Assembly: GCA_031772625.1 (NCBI GenBank)
Contig: CM062814.1
Span: 819,772,757 to 819,836,756 of the forward strand
DNA length: 64,000 bases
Source: Pinus tabuliformis
Taxonomy: Eukaryota > Streptophyta > Pinopsida > Pinales > Pinaceae
Direction of reading: 5' to 3'
The notes beneath the pieces are model-generated. The model was not told the DNA's origin. It worked only from the letters and a program-made list of their open reading frames with translations, and ran no database searches. Below, in pieces: positions 25,613 through 40,600 of this stretch (positions are counted from its first letter, which is position 1; every line of letters begins with the position of its first letter). The translations under genes and the position numbers were made by a program.

Positions 25613-28600
25613 CATAATTTTAAAGATTTTCATTCATGTTTCCAAACACACAGCATTAGAATATAGATGGAAGACAACATATGATCAAAGTAGGCTAATG
25701 AATATATCCATTATATCAAAATGGCACCTAGTGCATTGTTCAATACATACATGATCAAACAAAAACACATAACCAAGGAGGCTAGAAATGGCCTCGACAA
25801 CAAAAGTAAACTGTGACCAGTACCACTGGCTAGTAGCTACTGCCAGAGGAGCCAAGATCATGTGGATCAATCTTTGGATCATCATCAGAGTCAGACGGGG
25901 GGCCCCATGGCTCCTTCTCATCATCATCTCCAATTGCAACTGTAGAAGTGGTAGCACTAGCAGGCTGTGCAGCAGATGCAAGCTGAGATAGACGAGATAT
26001 GCGGCTGCGCTTCTGTCGTGGTTGAGCAGAGGAAGCGCCTGCAGCTGGAGGACTTGCTGGCTGTGAGGCTGAGGTTGGTACAAGTGGATCAGGGTCTGCA
26101 TTCAACTAAACATCATGTTCGAGTGATGCCTCCCTATGTAAATCCAAATCAAGATCCTCATTAGAATCAAACTCTGCTGGATGACTCTCCCCTACCCAAT
26201 CTGATGTTGGATCAATGTCTTCCAACACAATGGGATTTGAATCAGGTCTTTTGTTCAGCGATTGGTTGCGTCTGAGCCGGAGGTTGTATTGGACATAGAC
26301 TAGATCATTTAACTGTTTTTGATCCAAACGGTTTCTCTTCTTTGTGTGAATCCTCTCAATGACAGACCAATTGCGCTCACACCCAGTAGCATTGCAAGTT
26401 TGACTCAAAATACGAATTGCAAACTTCTGTAATTCAAGACAATGGCTACCAAAAGCCTCCCACCATTGTGCTGCAAAAAACATAGGAGTGTAATGAGTTA
26501 GCTCAACAAAAATACAAATTATATCCAAATTTCAAATTATAAATGATTTAACAAAATTAAAAAAAAACTATTAAGAATTTGAAAATTGAAATTTTTGTTT
26601 ACCCGGCTCATGTGCTTCTCTTGCAATCTTTGCTAGGTTCTTCCCAAAGGTACCCGAGGCATTGGTGAAGGTCGTGACCTGTCGGTGTATCTCCAGCTGA
26701 TCAAACTCCGATGGGATCATGCGATCAATGTAGTCAATCAGTCCATCTCTAACCTCCCCCCTCAAAGCTCCTGTCTCCTTAGCTTTATAATGATACCATG
26801 GGTTCAAAAAAATCCAACTGCATGTATAGGGCGATGGAGTTGATTGTTCCATCTTTCATCAATGATTGCCCAATGGGCCCATACTTAGCCACTTTATGCT
26901 TGTATGCCCTCTTTATTTGCTCCTTTGCTTGATCCATAGCCTCATAAATGAAGCCCATAGCGAATCTTTCCCCATCCACCAAACGTAACACCTTAACCAG
27001 TGGCTCAACAAGCTTCACAATCTCTGATGCCTTTCTCCAAAATATTTCTTCATTAACTTTCTTTTTCAATTCTTTGCCTCCAGTTTGTGAGACCACTGGC
27101 TTTGACTCCATTCTTCACTGGAAAAAATCTTTTGCAAGTTTCTATGTTGTGAAAGCATAGATTGCAATGTCAAAAAATGAGTAGCAAATCTAGTGATGGT
27201 AGGCCTAATAATATCCCTGCCCCTAGTGTGTTTCCTCATTAGGCTCAAAATCCATGAATGATTGTAGATAAATTTTGTTATGCTTTTGGCATGATCTACA
27301 GTGGTTTTGACCCAATCTAATTTTCCAATATCCTCAAGCATGAGGTCTATGCAATGTGCAGCACATGGGGTCCAAAAGATGGTCTTGTGTTTTTCCTCTA
27401 ATAGTTTACCAGCAAGAACATAGTTAGAGGCATTATTTGTGATGACTTGAACAACATTAGCCACCCCCACCTCCTCAACGACCTCATCCAATAGTTGAAA
27501 CAACAATTGCCCATCTTTTACCTTATCAGATGCATCAACTGATTTTAAAAACATGGTTCTCCGTGGGCAGAAGATAAGAAAGTTTATGATGGTACGGTTT
27601 CTTTGATCAGTCCATCCATCTGACATGATGGTACATCCTGTTCTTGCCCATGAGTCCTTGAAATCTTTCAAATACTCATTAATGGATGAAATTTCTTTTT
27701 GCAAACGATACCCCCTTAGCTCATGCATAGTAGGGCCTTTGAAGCCTTTTCTAGCAGCTTGTATGGCATCAAACATAGGCTCATAATATGGTGAACGGGA
27801 AGCATTGAAGGGGATATCAACATCATACCACCATCGAGCTATGTAATCACAAGCAGTCTCCCTCAATTCTTTCTTCCAATGGTCATCTAAAGTGGGCTGC
27901 ATTTGACTTCTACTAGCTTGAAGACCATGTGCATCTGATGGAGAGGAGGGAGTGAAATAACTTTTGATATTCATATCACCCTTTTTCATTCTACCCTTTC
28001 CTTTTTCTTGAATAGACTCAAAAGAGGGAGGAACATATCGGAAGGGGTTGGATGCATCAATACAAGGGATAGAGGAAGAACCCTCAAAATCAAAATGGGG
28101 GTTGATAGCCATCATTTTTTGTATATTCCTCTTCCTCCCAATTTCAGCCTCTAACTCTTTTTGCCTAGCCTTATCTTCTTTAAACTTCTCAAAGCTGGCT
28201 AACAATTCCTTCCTAATCTCCCCAATTTCTGGTGAGGTACATGGAGTGATTTGGCCTCTAATCCCCACCAAGTGTTGTTTCAACCTATTAATGCCCCTAG
28301 GACCTTCCTTAATTTTCCTATGGCAAAATTTGCAATGCATTTGACTTTCAACCATTTCAACATATGCCCAAGCAGCATCTTTCACTCTAGGTGCCATTTT
28401 TTGACTTGGAAATGAAAGCAAACAATCTGAAAATGAAAAAAAAAAACATTGATTCAATGTTCATTTCTTTCACAAAAAACACTCTTTAGGATTTCTAGAT
28501 TTGCACATAAAATTTAATAAGCAAAAACAAATTTGTACAAGTGAAAAAAATACCTCCAGGCACAAGCGGCCTTCTCAAGCTTGCTCCAAGAAACCAACTC

Positions 28601-31600
28601 CTCAATGCTGCTCCAAATGGTTGCCCAAGAAGCTCCTCACTCCAGCTACAATGCTTGCCCAAGACTCTTCACTGCTGCTCCAAAAACAAACTCAACAACT
28701 CCTCACAAACTCTCACTCAAATGCATGAGATGGCTGTGAGAGAATGAGAGGGGTTGAGTGGGTTAAATAGGGTTTGGGAGAGGGGAATGGACCCCAAAGA
28801 CCAACAAACCAATTACTAAACCCCTTTGGAGTCCCCCACAGCTCGGTATTAACCCGACCGACCGAATCGGTTCGTTGGCCGAGTTGCAAATCTCAGGCCT
28901 GGCTCGGACCAACTCGGCTGAGTCGGTTCCCAGCCGACCGTTTTTTAAAACAATGGATCTAATCCCTCATTGACCCATGAGACCCCTTTTCCCCTTAGTC
29001 CCCTTTTCATTAATTTCTCAAAAGCAATGTTACCAGACTCGGAATCGACAATAAATCGGCGAGGCAAAAGAGCGAAGAGTTTTAATCGGATCGGGAAAAA
29101 ATCGGCAAAAAATCAGTAAAAAATCGTTGAATTCGTTAAATAAAAATATACACATATATTGAATTAAAAAAACCATTTTTCATTAATATTGTGTAAAGGC
29201 ATGTCCAAACAATGCATAATATCAATAGATGTCCAAAATATCATGAATAAATAAGTATCTCATATATGTTATGGGTCCAAACATGATCCAAAGCACTGAG
29301 TCTTGAGTCCTTAGAAGCATATGCTTCTAAAAGTTTACAAAAAACTGCATACTAATCAGAAAAAAATCAGCAATTAAGAGTCTAAGACTCTTAAGAGTGA
29401 GAACTAGAAGCGATTCCTTCCACTCCTTCGCTTGCTTGACTTTCAAAGTTCTCCAAGTCATGAAGGCTTAAAAGAGGAGGCTCATCTAATTGAAACTAGT
29501 CTGCCGCATTTGTAGCTTGCAAATCTATCTCTTCAAGGTCGATTGGTGAATGATCCATACCTGTCATTATCATGAGACATTGAAATGTGAATTAAAGTTT
29601 CACTTTGAAGTTTGAAGTTTGAACTTTGAACTTTAAAGTACGAACTAGATTATGAAACCTTCAAATTCAAGCTCTCGAATCTCACCTTGTATTTGTTTGT
29701 TGCGAAGTCGTAGATTGTAATGGACAAATACAAGGTCATTCAATCGTTTTTGTGTCAATCGGTTGCGCTTCTTAGAATGTATTTTCTCAAACATGCTCCA
29801 GTTGCGTTCACAACTTGAAGCACTGCATGCTTGGTTTAAGATTCGAATGGCAAATCTCTTCAAATCTGGCGTATCACTACCAAAGTTTTGCCACCAAAGA
29901 CCTAGCAAGTGGTAAGGGTTTGTGAGTAGAAGACTAGAAGTATTAAATTAGTAAATAGTAAAAACTTAAAAAGAACAGAAAATTTAATAAAACATTTAAC
30001 ATACAAAATAAAGTTTAAACAAATTTAATGAATTGATGAAGCCTTCAAGCTGGGTACTTGGCAACATCTTAGACCTTTGTCTTATAGCACTGGTATAGGC
30101 AAACAATTTAGATGGTGCTCTATAATCTTGTATTTAGGAAAATACACGACTTTGTTGTTCTGGATCAGGGAAGCACCTTTCCACGCATGTCATAAGTCCT
30201 CTGCCATCCTCCCCATCCTCATTAAATTTGCTCTTATCATAAAAATATTGTGGGTTTAAGAAGTACCCGGCAGCATGTAAGGGGGAATGTAATTGCCTAT
30301 CCCAATGTGCATCTATAATGTCCCAAAGAGGCATATACTTTGTCTCATCATCCCCATATCTTCTTTTGATGGCCTCCTTTTGCGAGATCCATTGCCTCAT
30401 AAATGTAACCCATAGCGGGTTTGTCACCATCAACCATCCTGAAAGTTCAAGCATTTAAATTTAAAGAAATATGAAACATTGTAAATAAAAAGAAGCTTGA
30501 AATGAAATTTAAAAAATGAAAAAGTTAGAAGACTTGAAGTACCTGAGAACTCTAACAAGGGACTTCGTCACAGCAATAATCTCTTCGGCATCTTTCCAGA
30601 AGCCATCATTAAACACAAGTGCAGCAATTTCGATGCCTTCATGGGTCTTGGAATGTTTAGATCCCATCCACTCAAGTCCCAAGAACATCCTCTTCAGATT
30701 TATCTTTTGTTCAACCATAGATTGCAAAGATATGAAATTTGTTGCAAATCTAGTTACTGCAAGTCGAACAATTTTTTTACCTTTAGTGTATATTCTCATA
30801 GTGTTTAGGACAATAGTGTGGTTGTATAGGTATTTGGTTATGGATTTTGCCTTCTCCACAACCTCATGTATCCAATGAAGCTTACCAATTTCCTCAAGCA
30901 TTAAATCTATGCAATGGCAGCACAAGAGGTCCAAAAAATAGTGGGGTGCCTCATCTCAAAAAGTCTACCAGCAGCCATATAATTAGCTACATTATCGGTG
31001 ACAATTTGTACAACATGTTCTTCTCCCACTTCTTGAACGACTTCCTCCATCATTTCACAGATAAGTTGGGTAGTCTTAACCTTGTCTGAAGCATCCACTG
31101 ATTTGAGAAACATTGTGCCTGCGGGACAAGATACAAGGAAATTTATTAAAGTTCTATTCCTCTGATCTGTCCATCCATCACTCATGATGGTGCACCTTGT
31201 TTCTACCCATGATGAACGAAACTCAGCTAGCACAAGCATGACATCTTCAACACTCTCTAACAACATGTCTGTCCTAAGGCTCTCTGATGTAGGGGCTTTG
31301 AACCCTGGACCTGCAATAACAATTGCATCAATCATAGCTTGCCAATAAGGACTTCTGGCACAGTGGAAAGGTATGTCAGAATAGTGCCAAAAGTTAGCAA
31401 ATGGCCTTCCTTGCCTGACTATGGATATTTTTTTACAACCAGTGGCATCCAAGGTAGGTTGGGAACCGGGTTTTGTGCGGGGAGCAAAAAAGGTGTTTAT
31501 GTTTCCACCTCCAGTGTTGAAGGAAGGAGTCGAAGGACTCGTATGGCTTTGAGTTTGACTTGGCCTTGGAGGCATGTGTGGAAAACGTGGGAACGACATT

Positions 31601-34600
31601 GAGGATTCAATAGAGTGAGGTGACATGGGGCTAGTGGTAGAAAAACTATCAACTCCAAGAGTTCCTATTTCAGTATTTTGCTTTGCTTTCTTAGCATTAT
31701 GCTTGTCAGGCCAGGAGTAACTCCATTTTGGTAGAAAACTAATTCATGTTATTCCATCAGGCATGTTATTGTTATATACAAAAGGATGTGACTGTTCAGT
31801 TCATCTTCTGATGACTGTCCACATTCCTATTTTAATTATTTACATGAATTCACCCAATCGCAGAGGATTAGGTGTCAACATTCCCCTCCTTAATCTGAAG
31901 GGATGTTGGTGAGTCCAAGCATCGTTCTGAATCTTTCAAGCTTTTCTCTTCCAAGCGCTTTGGTGAAGATGTCTGTAATTTGCTCATTTGTGGAACAATG
32001 ACGGAGATGGATTGTTTTGGCCTCAACATGAGGTCGGATCAGATGATATTTAGTATTGATGTGCTTTGTTCGATCATGGAACTTTGGGTTCTTGGCCAAC
32101 TTTATTGCAGAGGTGTTGTCAATTATGAGTGGAGTTGATTGTACTTGTTTTACCTGCAAATCTTCAAGAATTTTCCTGAGCCACACAATTTCTTTTGTTG
32201 CTTCAGCTGCTGCCACATATTCTGCTTCTGTTGTGGAATCTGCTGGCACTGATTGTTTGCGTGATCTCCAGGAGACAGCTCCTGATCCAAGACTCATAGC
32301 ATATCCTGAAGTAGATACCCCAGTTTCTTTGTCTCCATCGAAGTCTGAATCAGAGTATCCAATCAAGCTGAAGTCGTCCACCTGTGTATACTTGATTCCA
32401 AAGTCTTGAGTTCCCTTCAAGTACTTTAGAACTCTTTTTGCAGCAGACCAATGTCCCTCACAAGGCTTTTGCATAAACCTGGAGGGGATTCCAACAGCAA
32501 ATGAAATGTCTGGTCTGGTAGTAGTAAGGTAGTTGAGACTTCCTACAAGCTGTCTATACTTTGTTGCATCCTCAAATTCCTTTCCTTCAATAGATGTGAG
32601 CTTTAAGTTTTGCTCCATTGGAGTAGTAAGAGGATTGCACTCTGTCATGCCAAATCTGTTTAACAAATCTCCAATATATTTCTTTTGAGAAAGAAATATG
32701 GATTTTGGATGTTGGGTTACTTCAATGCCAAGATAGTAATGAACATAGCCCAAATTAGTCATTTCAAAACTTTTCCCCAATTCCTTCTTTATGGATGCAA
32801 TGTAGCTTTCATTGTTTCCTGTCATTAAAAGATCATCTACATATACCACAAGATATACAACTGTTTTGCCAACTTTCTTGACAAATAAAGTTGCATCATC
32901 AAGATCAAAATGATTGAAGTTGAGTTTCAGAAGATGCTTAGTTAGTTTTTCATACCAGGCTCGCGGTGCTTGTTTGAGGCCATACAAGGACTTCACAAGT
33001 TTGCATACTTTATGTTCATGTCCTTTCACAGCAAATCCTTCAGGCTGGGACATAAAAACATTCTCTTTTAGATCTCCATTCAGGAAAGCAGTTTTTACAT
33101 CCATTTGATGGACTTTCCAACCGTTCTGGGCTGCTAGTGCAAAGAGTGTCTGGATGGTGGCCCATTTCGCTGTGGGGGCAAAAGTCTCCTCATAATCGAC
33201 CCTTTCTTTCTGTGCAAAACCTTTTGCCACAAGCCTAGCTTTGTGCTTGTCAAGTGAGCCATCAGCTTTGTACTTGTTCTTGTAGACCCACTTGCAGCCA
33301 ATTGGTTTGGTTCCAAATGGAGGATCAACCAGCTTCCAAGTGCAGTTCTTTATGAGGGCATCATACTCCTTTTGCATCGCTTCTTTCCATTCATCATGAG
33401 AAGCAGCTTCTTTAAAGGAAGTTGGTTCAAAATCTGTAGACAAGTTCAATTCACAATCATAAGAAACATCCATATCAACAGGTGAATTAGAGTCATCTAC
33501 ATCACCTCCATTTTGTCGGTTTGAATTTCTGGTTCCTGTTTTTCCAATTTCATCAGGATGAACACTTTCAAGTGTCTTCGTCAGCCACTTTGGGGGACCT
33601 TTCTGAGATGGTCCAGGCTGCTCTGTTGATTGAGTTGGGATTGAATCAAGATTGAGTCTCCCAATTCTATCGATTACATCACTTAAAGCATCATCCGTTG
33701 TTGGAATTTCATGCGGGGGAGAGTGTTCTTCAGAAGAAGATTCCACATGTTGATCTAGTATAGGAATCCCCCCTTCAAGATGTGGAATCTGATTATCAAA
33801 TTCTTGAAATGATTTTGTTTTTGCGAATCTATCCAAGCGATCAAGTTGCCGCTCAACAACATTGTCAGATTTGGATGATTCAAGAAAAATTACATCTCTA
33901 GATACAACAAACTTTTTATTTACTTCATTATAGAGGCGGTATGCTTTGGAGGTGTTTGAATACCCCAGGAAGATACACTTACGACTTCTAGCACCAAGTT
34001 TGTTTCTATGTACCTTTGGTATCAAAGCATAACAGGGGGAACCAAAGACCCTGAGATGTTTTACCAAAGGAACATGTCCATACCACAATTCATAAGGAGT
34101 CTTGTTTCTTATAGCATTAGATGGACATCTATTCTTTATATATGCAGCACATAGAACAACATCAGCCCAAAACATTATCTTTACATTTTTGAAGAAAAGC
34201 ATGGATCATATCATATTCAAGATTGTTCTAACTTCTATTCATTCTTTCAGCTACACCATTCTGTTGGGGATTGTAAGGCACAGTTGTTTGATGTTTGATC
34301 CCATGTTGGCGAAGATAGTTTTCAAATTCATTTGATGTATATTCTTTTCCATTATAAGTGCGAATAAACCCAATATGAGATTGTGCATCATTTTCAATCC
34401 ATTTATGAAAATTCTTGAATGTTTGGAAAGCATCAGATTTGTTCTTCAATAAATAAACCCAACACATTCTGGTGTAGTCATCAATAAATGTCATGATATA
34501 TTTATTTCCATTTGCAGAAGGAACAAGCATTGGACCACATAAATCTGAATGAATAAGTTCAAGCTTCCTATGTGCTCTTGAATGTGAATCATGAAAAGAC

Positions 34601-37600
34601 TGTTTTCTATGCTTTCCTAGAATGCAAGCATCACATTGCTTAAGTTTTCTAGGAATTGTAGGCAAACCAACAACACCATTTTTCTTCAATAAGCGGAGAC
34701 TGTCATAGTTTAAATGTCCAAATCTAGCATGCCATAATAAACTTGATGGAAGTGTACCTTCTTCATGATGAGAAATATATGAGAAATTTTGTGCATGAGT
34801 AGAGGTTCCTTGCAGTTTGAGAAGCCTTTCTTCTTCTATTCTCCTCATGACAAGTGAGTGGTCAGATGCTTTTCTTACCTCAAGCTTGCCATCAAACATA
34901 TGAATGGAGTGACCTTGCTGGCGGATGTGGACCAAGGACAAGAAGTTTCTTTTGAGCTGTGGTAGATATAGAACATGATCCAGAAGAAAGTCTGGAAGAC
35001 CAGGCAGTTTAAGCCTGATTGTGCCAAGCCCTGATGGCTTGATTTTTGACTGATCTGCAAAGTATACTGCTCCATCAACATTGTCAGTGAAATCTTCAAA
35101 AAAATATTTTCTATGAGTCATGTGACAGGTTGCTCCTGAATCAAGCAACCAATCATTTTTCCAAGAGGCAAGTGAAGCATTAAACAAATCTTCATTTACT
35201 CCAATGTTACATTGTGCCTCAATATAGTGAGCGGATTCAGGTGCTTTACCTTTGTCTGTATCATCAGTTTTACCTTTCTGTTGGTTTCTTTTCTGCTCAA
35301 TTTTGTCCCATGGTAGCTTGCATGTAGAGGCATCATGTGATCCATTTCTTTTGCAGCGAATGCAATGCAGATCTGCCTTTTCTCCTTGAGAATGTCTGCC
35401 CCCCCTGCCTCTGAAATATCTTCCTCTTCCTCTTCCTCTTGTAGAATCTTGAGCAGGATGCTTTTCTTTATGAGCAAGGCACACAGTCTCTTCAGAAGAT
35501 TCAGGGGCTGTCTTCTTTCCGAAAGCTTTCTCTCTTTCAACAAACTTTTTCACAAGAGAGTCAAAGGTTATATCTTTAAGATTTCCATTTGCTTGCAATG
35601 ACCCAAGATAATTGGAGTAAGTAGGATAAAGTGCCTTGAGAAAAGCAATAAGAGGGATATCCAGCGCAACCTTAGTGGATTTGATATCATGCATTATAGA
35701 CTTTACTTCAGATGCAAGAGCAAGAGGATCATTATTTTGCAGTTCAAGAGTGAAGAGTTTAATCATGAGTTGGACAACTTCAAGTGCAGAATGTGAGTCA
35801 TAGAGTTCTTTCAGCTTTTGTAGGGCTTCAAAGGCAGTTGAATATGACGAAATATGGCGACTCACCTCTTCATTTACAGATGCTGCGATTAATGCATAAG
35901 CCTTGCTGTTCTTGTTTTCCCAAATGATGAGCTCTTTGTCTGAGGTAGGCTGTACTGGGTCATTATCTCCTTCGACACACACTCCTTTCCACAACTCATT
36001 GAAGATGAGGGTGTGTTTTATCATCCGGGACCATTCAGGATAGTTCTCCTTGCCAGTGAGAACTATTCCCACCATGGATATGATTGAATGCATTCTGTAA
36101 AAAAAAACTTCTGCTGATAGAAAAAATACTTCAAATAACATGCGGTCCAGCAGCGCCCTCCATGCATCTAAGTCAATTCTGCGCCACAAATCTTTAAACA
36201 GGTTACCTGCGTCGTCGATTTCTGGCTGAATTTCTTAGACAAAAACTTGTTCCAAAGCATTCCACTTAACAACGCACAGATTTATCAACGGGCCACCGGA
36301 GCAGGACTTCAATCCATATTTCCACCATCTAGTTTGCAGAACGAATGAACAGCGGCAAGCTATAAAAAGGATTTGTTGTAGATTGAATAGCGACAACAAG
36401 GGCAAATGCAAATCGAGGGGCAACGCAATGTTCAATTGCAGATTTTCACAAAAGGGGCAGCGCAATATGCAGCGCTTTGACACCAGAGAGCAATCAACGC
36501 ATTCAAAAATGTATTGAATACCAGCGTTCAGGTGAACAGGCAGCGTTCAGGCTACGTGGAGCAAGCTAGCATACCAGCGTTCAGGTGAACAGGCAGCGTT
36601 CAGGCATAAAAACGCATATGACAGACAGGATTTGAATGTAACTGATAGACAACGTTCAGAGAATATGAAACGTTTATGGAGTCTGAGTGTATTCAAATAA
36701 ACAGGGCGCAGGAATCATAAATAGAATATGTCAGGGCAGCGCAGGTGTGGCAGACAGAACGCAGGTATGGCAGACAGAATTATATGGAGAGCAGAGGAGC
36801 AGCTCAGGAGTTAAAAAGAGATAAAGGCTAAACAGGGAGCTGGCTCTGATACCATGTCAGGCCAGGAGTAACTCCATTTTGGCAAAAAACTAATTCGTGT
36901 TATTCCATCAAGCATGTTATTGTTATATACAAAAGGATGTGACTGTTCAGTTCATCTTATGATCACTGTCCACATTCCTATTTTAATTATTTACATGAAT
37001 TCACCCAATCGCAGAGGATTAGGTGTCAACAATGCTGATCTAACATCTCAAGGGCCAAGGCTGCTTGGTATTTGACATTATCGTCAACCTTGCCGCAAAG
37101 ACCTATATCATGGCCAAGTATTTGTGCAAGGTGGAACTTGAATCTATAAATGCCTCCACTACATTCCTTTTTGCAAAATTTACAAAGGAGCTTGGATTTT
37201 CCGGGAATCTTGTCATAATAAGCCCAAGCAAAGTCCATCTCTCTCGGCATTGTTGTTGCTTTGAACTTGTGTTTAATTTGTGGCTTCTGTTAAGATTTGG
37301 AGTTGTGGCTTCTATTGAATTTGTGGCTCCTGTGAAAGACAACAAAAAATCAAATTTAAAAATGATCCAAAAATTTAAAATATGCTAGAAATCTAAAAAC
37401 TTAAATGAAGACAGATGTCAGTAAACATATAGAAATGTTGCCTTTCAATAAAACCAGAAAACATGCAGAACCCTGGTTTTATTTAATGGAGCACAACATA
37501 GCTCTAAAAATTGGCAGAAAAACACACCAAGAAAGTGCCATGTCATGCTGAAAGGCCAAAGTGCAATACTGCCTTTTAAGTTTCGCTGGTTGAGAACAGT

Positions 37601-40600
37601 CATAACAGCGGCGCAGATGACATGCGAAGCAGACCAAAAAATGGCACATTAACTGCTTGAAAATTCCTTAAGAAGTGCGTCTCCTTGAGTCCTTACCAAG
37701 CAAACATACTCAACAGTCAACGCCCTATCTTATGCGAAAGAGATCCAAAAACTGTGCTCTCCATCACACGAACAGTAACAGTAGCACCCTCCTCTAAGGT
37801 TGACTTATCTCTCATTAAATCTCGAAAAAGGTGCTTGGAAATTGGAATAAGTAATTTTCAAGCTTGTTTATTGATCATGCAAAAATTAAAATAACAGAAA
37901 GTCTTCACAGGTGAATTTGACTTAGCCTGAGGTGTGAGCAACCTCCATAATGATAATACATAACTTCAATGGTAGAGAAGAAAGTTGAGATCCATGATGA
38001 TATGGTATCTGACTTGAGGATCAATGGCGATGGCTTGAATTTTAGTGGCACTATAGAAGAGGATAACTCAGTTCTTAAAAGTTTCTGGATGGAAATGGAT
38101 CAGGCTTTCTATATAGTATAGAGATGGAAATAATCTCAGTCTTAGCCCAGAGAAGACTAGTATTCACTGCAAGCCTATTTTAACAGATAATGTGGAGTAC
38201 AGAGAGATAGGTTTAGTAGAGAATAACATTAAAGAAAGGCTTCAATGCCCTTTTGCACACATAGCAAATGAAATTGATAAACCCTCAGTTCCTATCTTGG
38301 CCAGATGTCCAACGATAGAAAGGAAAGCTCAAGTCCATGGTGATTTGATATCTGATCTCAGGATCAATGAGGATTGCCTGAACTTTATTGGCATATTAGA
38401 AGAGGAAAACTCAGTCCTCAAGAATCTTTGGGAACAAATGGAGCATACTTCAGATGGGGATGAGAATAATTCTGATCTTAGTCCAGAGAGGAGTAATATT
38501 TGTTGTGGGCCTGTTTTTAACTTTTTATTACATATGTTGGTCCTCCATGTGCTTATCCCAAGAACGTAGCTTAGGGAGTATCAGTAAGCTACCTCATTAG
38601 ATGTGGATTTGAAATAGATTTGATATGCTTCATATCATAGTTGGAAAACAATGCAATTTGTTTCTCAAACTAAATAAATAAGGATAAATAAATATCAGAG
38701 TTGGAAAACAGCTTGATCCCTGTAGGATGTTGCACCTTAGTACTACTGTCAGATACATATATGGCAGGCATGGCATCTCTACGATATGGCATGGCATCTC
38801 TGCGATATGGTTATGTCTGTCATCTCTCTGCGTTATAGTTGGTCATAGTTGTAAACTTGTATGGATTCCGATTAACTCTGCGTTATATATCAGGCAGATA
38901 CATATATGGCAGGCATGCCGCATAACTGTTATATATATGGCATTGCCGCATTAGCATCTGTTCTTCTCTGCTGTATCGCGATTCGCATCACATGATCACA
39001 CTGCACAGTATCACGATTCATCATTATATATATATTATATATAGAGAGGGGTTACCTCAAGGCTCACGCAGGTATATGATATCTCAACAATGCGGTGTCG
39101 AATGCAGCTCCGAGGCTCTGCGGCGGTGTCAACTGTGCGGTGTCTGGAGGCTGGACGCGGGACGATGAATTATGAAACAACTCGATAAAGTGATAAACGC
39201 GACAATCCGAAACCCAAAACCCGATAAACCTAAACCTAAAAATTTTGGCGGGACTCGGAAAGAAAACGTAGAGTCGAAATAATCGCCATACTCGCGAGTC
39301 AAACTCGGTCAACGCGATTTGACTCGGGAAGATTCGGTTCGGATCGTTTCGTGGTCGAGCAGAGTGGGAATCGCGATTAATCGCCTGTTTCACTGCTCAA
39401 AAGGTGCTTTATGACTTCATGTTTATAAAGTCACTTTTGACTTTATTTTTCTTAAAGTCACTTTATGTTTATATAAAGTCACTTTATCACTTTCTTTCTC
39501 TTAAAATCACTTTATGACTTATAAACTCACTTTAAATTTATTTCCCATAAAGTTAAGGGTGTCACATTAGGGCACTCTTTCCTAGGATAGACATCAAGCC
39601 TTAGGAATACTTGCCCTTGGTATTCCTTTTCTAATCTACTGGTCTTAATTTCCATAAGATGAATATCAAACTCAGGATGTTGTAACATACTTCTATTCAA
39701 GTGTAGTGAATCAACGAGGACGCATTTCTCCAAAAAAGAATTGTCCTGATCTTTGCTACTTGTTCATATCCAACCCTATTCACCAAATGCAAATAAAAAT
39801 ATTCGCTCTAGGTACCCTGCTAGAAGAAGGGGTAGTAGGTCAATTAGGCGATTTCCACATGCGTCGACACTTAAACCTATGTGGATGTACTTTCTTGAGC
39901 TACTAACATTAATGCTCCCTCTTAGTGAGTAAGGTACTTGAAGAGCCACCTGGAATTTGCTGCCCCTTCGGTCTTGGCACAATGTCCCATACATCATCCA
40001 TGGCTTTCCTCCAAATCTCATCATCCACTGCCTCTTTGATGATGCTACTCATTAGTGCCAAGTAGTTAAAAAAACTTCTTTAGAGGCTTGCTCTCCTTGA
40101 ATGCGCTCCTAGGAACGTCCACAGGCCCCTGACCATCCTTCAATGTCTGCTCAAACTCTCAAACCACCTCGGCCTCTTGACAAAACTGGAAGGATCTACT
40201 GACTCCTCTTCACCTGAAGATTGACTCCCTGAACTGGAATCCTTTGCATGCTACTCTATCTTTAGAGCCTTTTGCTCTTTGTCGTCTGTCATTGCTTGTG
40301 GCAACTCATGGGACTTCCTAGAGGCCAAGTTCTCCTTGAACTTAAAATCCTTGCTCGCAACTATCTTTCTTTACGTTGGTATGAAGATTTCGTAAGCTTT
40401 TGAAGTCTCGTTGTACCAAACAAATATGCATTTTTGTCCTAAAGGCTCCAACTTCATCCTCTTGTCCATAGGAATATGGATCTGAATTGGACAACCAAAG
40501 ATCCTCAAGTGTCCAGTCTCTGGTTTCACCCTTGTGAATGCCTCCTTACGATTTTTGTCTCCCAATATTTTGTGAGAACTCCTATTTTGCTCACATATTG

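Larger units (their letters stand above)
31704..37031 (-). mobile_element. Nearly whole Copia LTR retrotransposon (Copia-1)
   Basis: 5328 bp with 177-bp LTRs (31704-31880 and 36855-37031), starting TGTCAGG and ending TCAACA on the plus strand, and a perfect 5-bp target duplication ATGCT. The complement of the Met-tRNA primer site (TGGTATCAGAGCC) adjoins the right LTR; AAGGAGGGG adjoins the left one. Parts in order (minus strand): gag with a CxxC..H..C knuckle, protease (LDSGATCHM), GAG-pre-integrase, integrase, reverse transcriptase (YVDDLL) and RNase H. The LTRs differ at about 6 of 177 positions (about 96.6% identity), the youngest large element in the window but still millions of years old under plant rates. 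It looks almost whole, with about one break in the coding region. Inserted into hAT-2. Confidence 0.95.
29025..39395 (-). mobile_element. hAT DNA transposon hAT-2, split by a Copia element
   Basis: A perfect 8-bp target duplication CTCAAAAG lies at 29017-29024 and 39396-39403. The ends are CAATGTTACCAGACTCGG and, inverted, CAGTGAAACAGGCG, with many ATCGG/ACTCGG/AATCGCG motifs inside both. Without the Copia insertion at 31704-37031 it is about 5.0 kb. It carries a minus-strand transposase (BED exon right of the Copia, the rest left of it). Between the BED exon and the right end lies about 2 kb of other DNA, including a duplicated coding-like segment on the plus strand. The start of hAT-2 is only 70 bp from the end of hAT-1. 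Confidence 0.9.
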
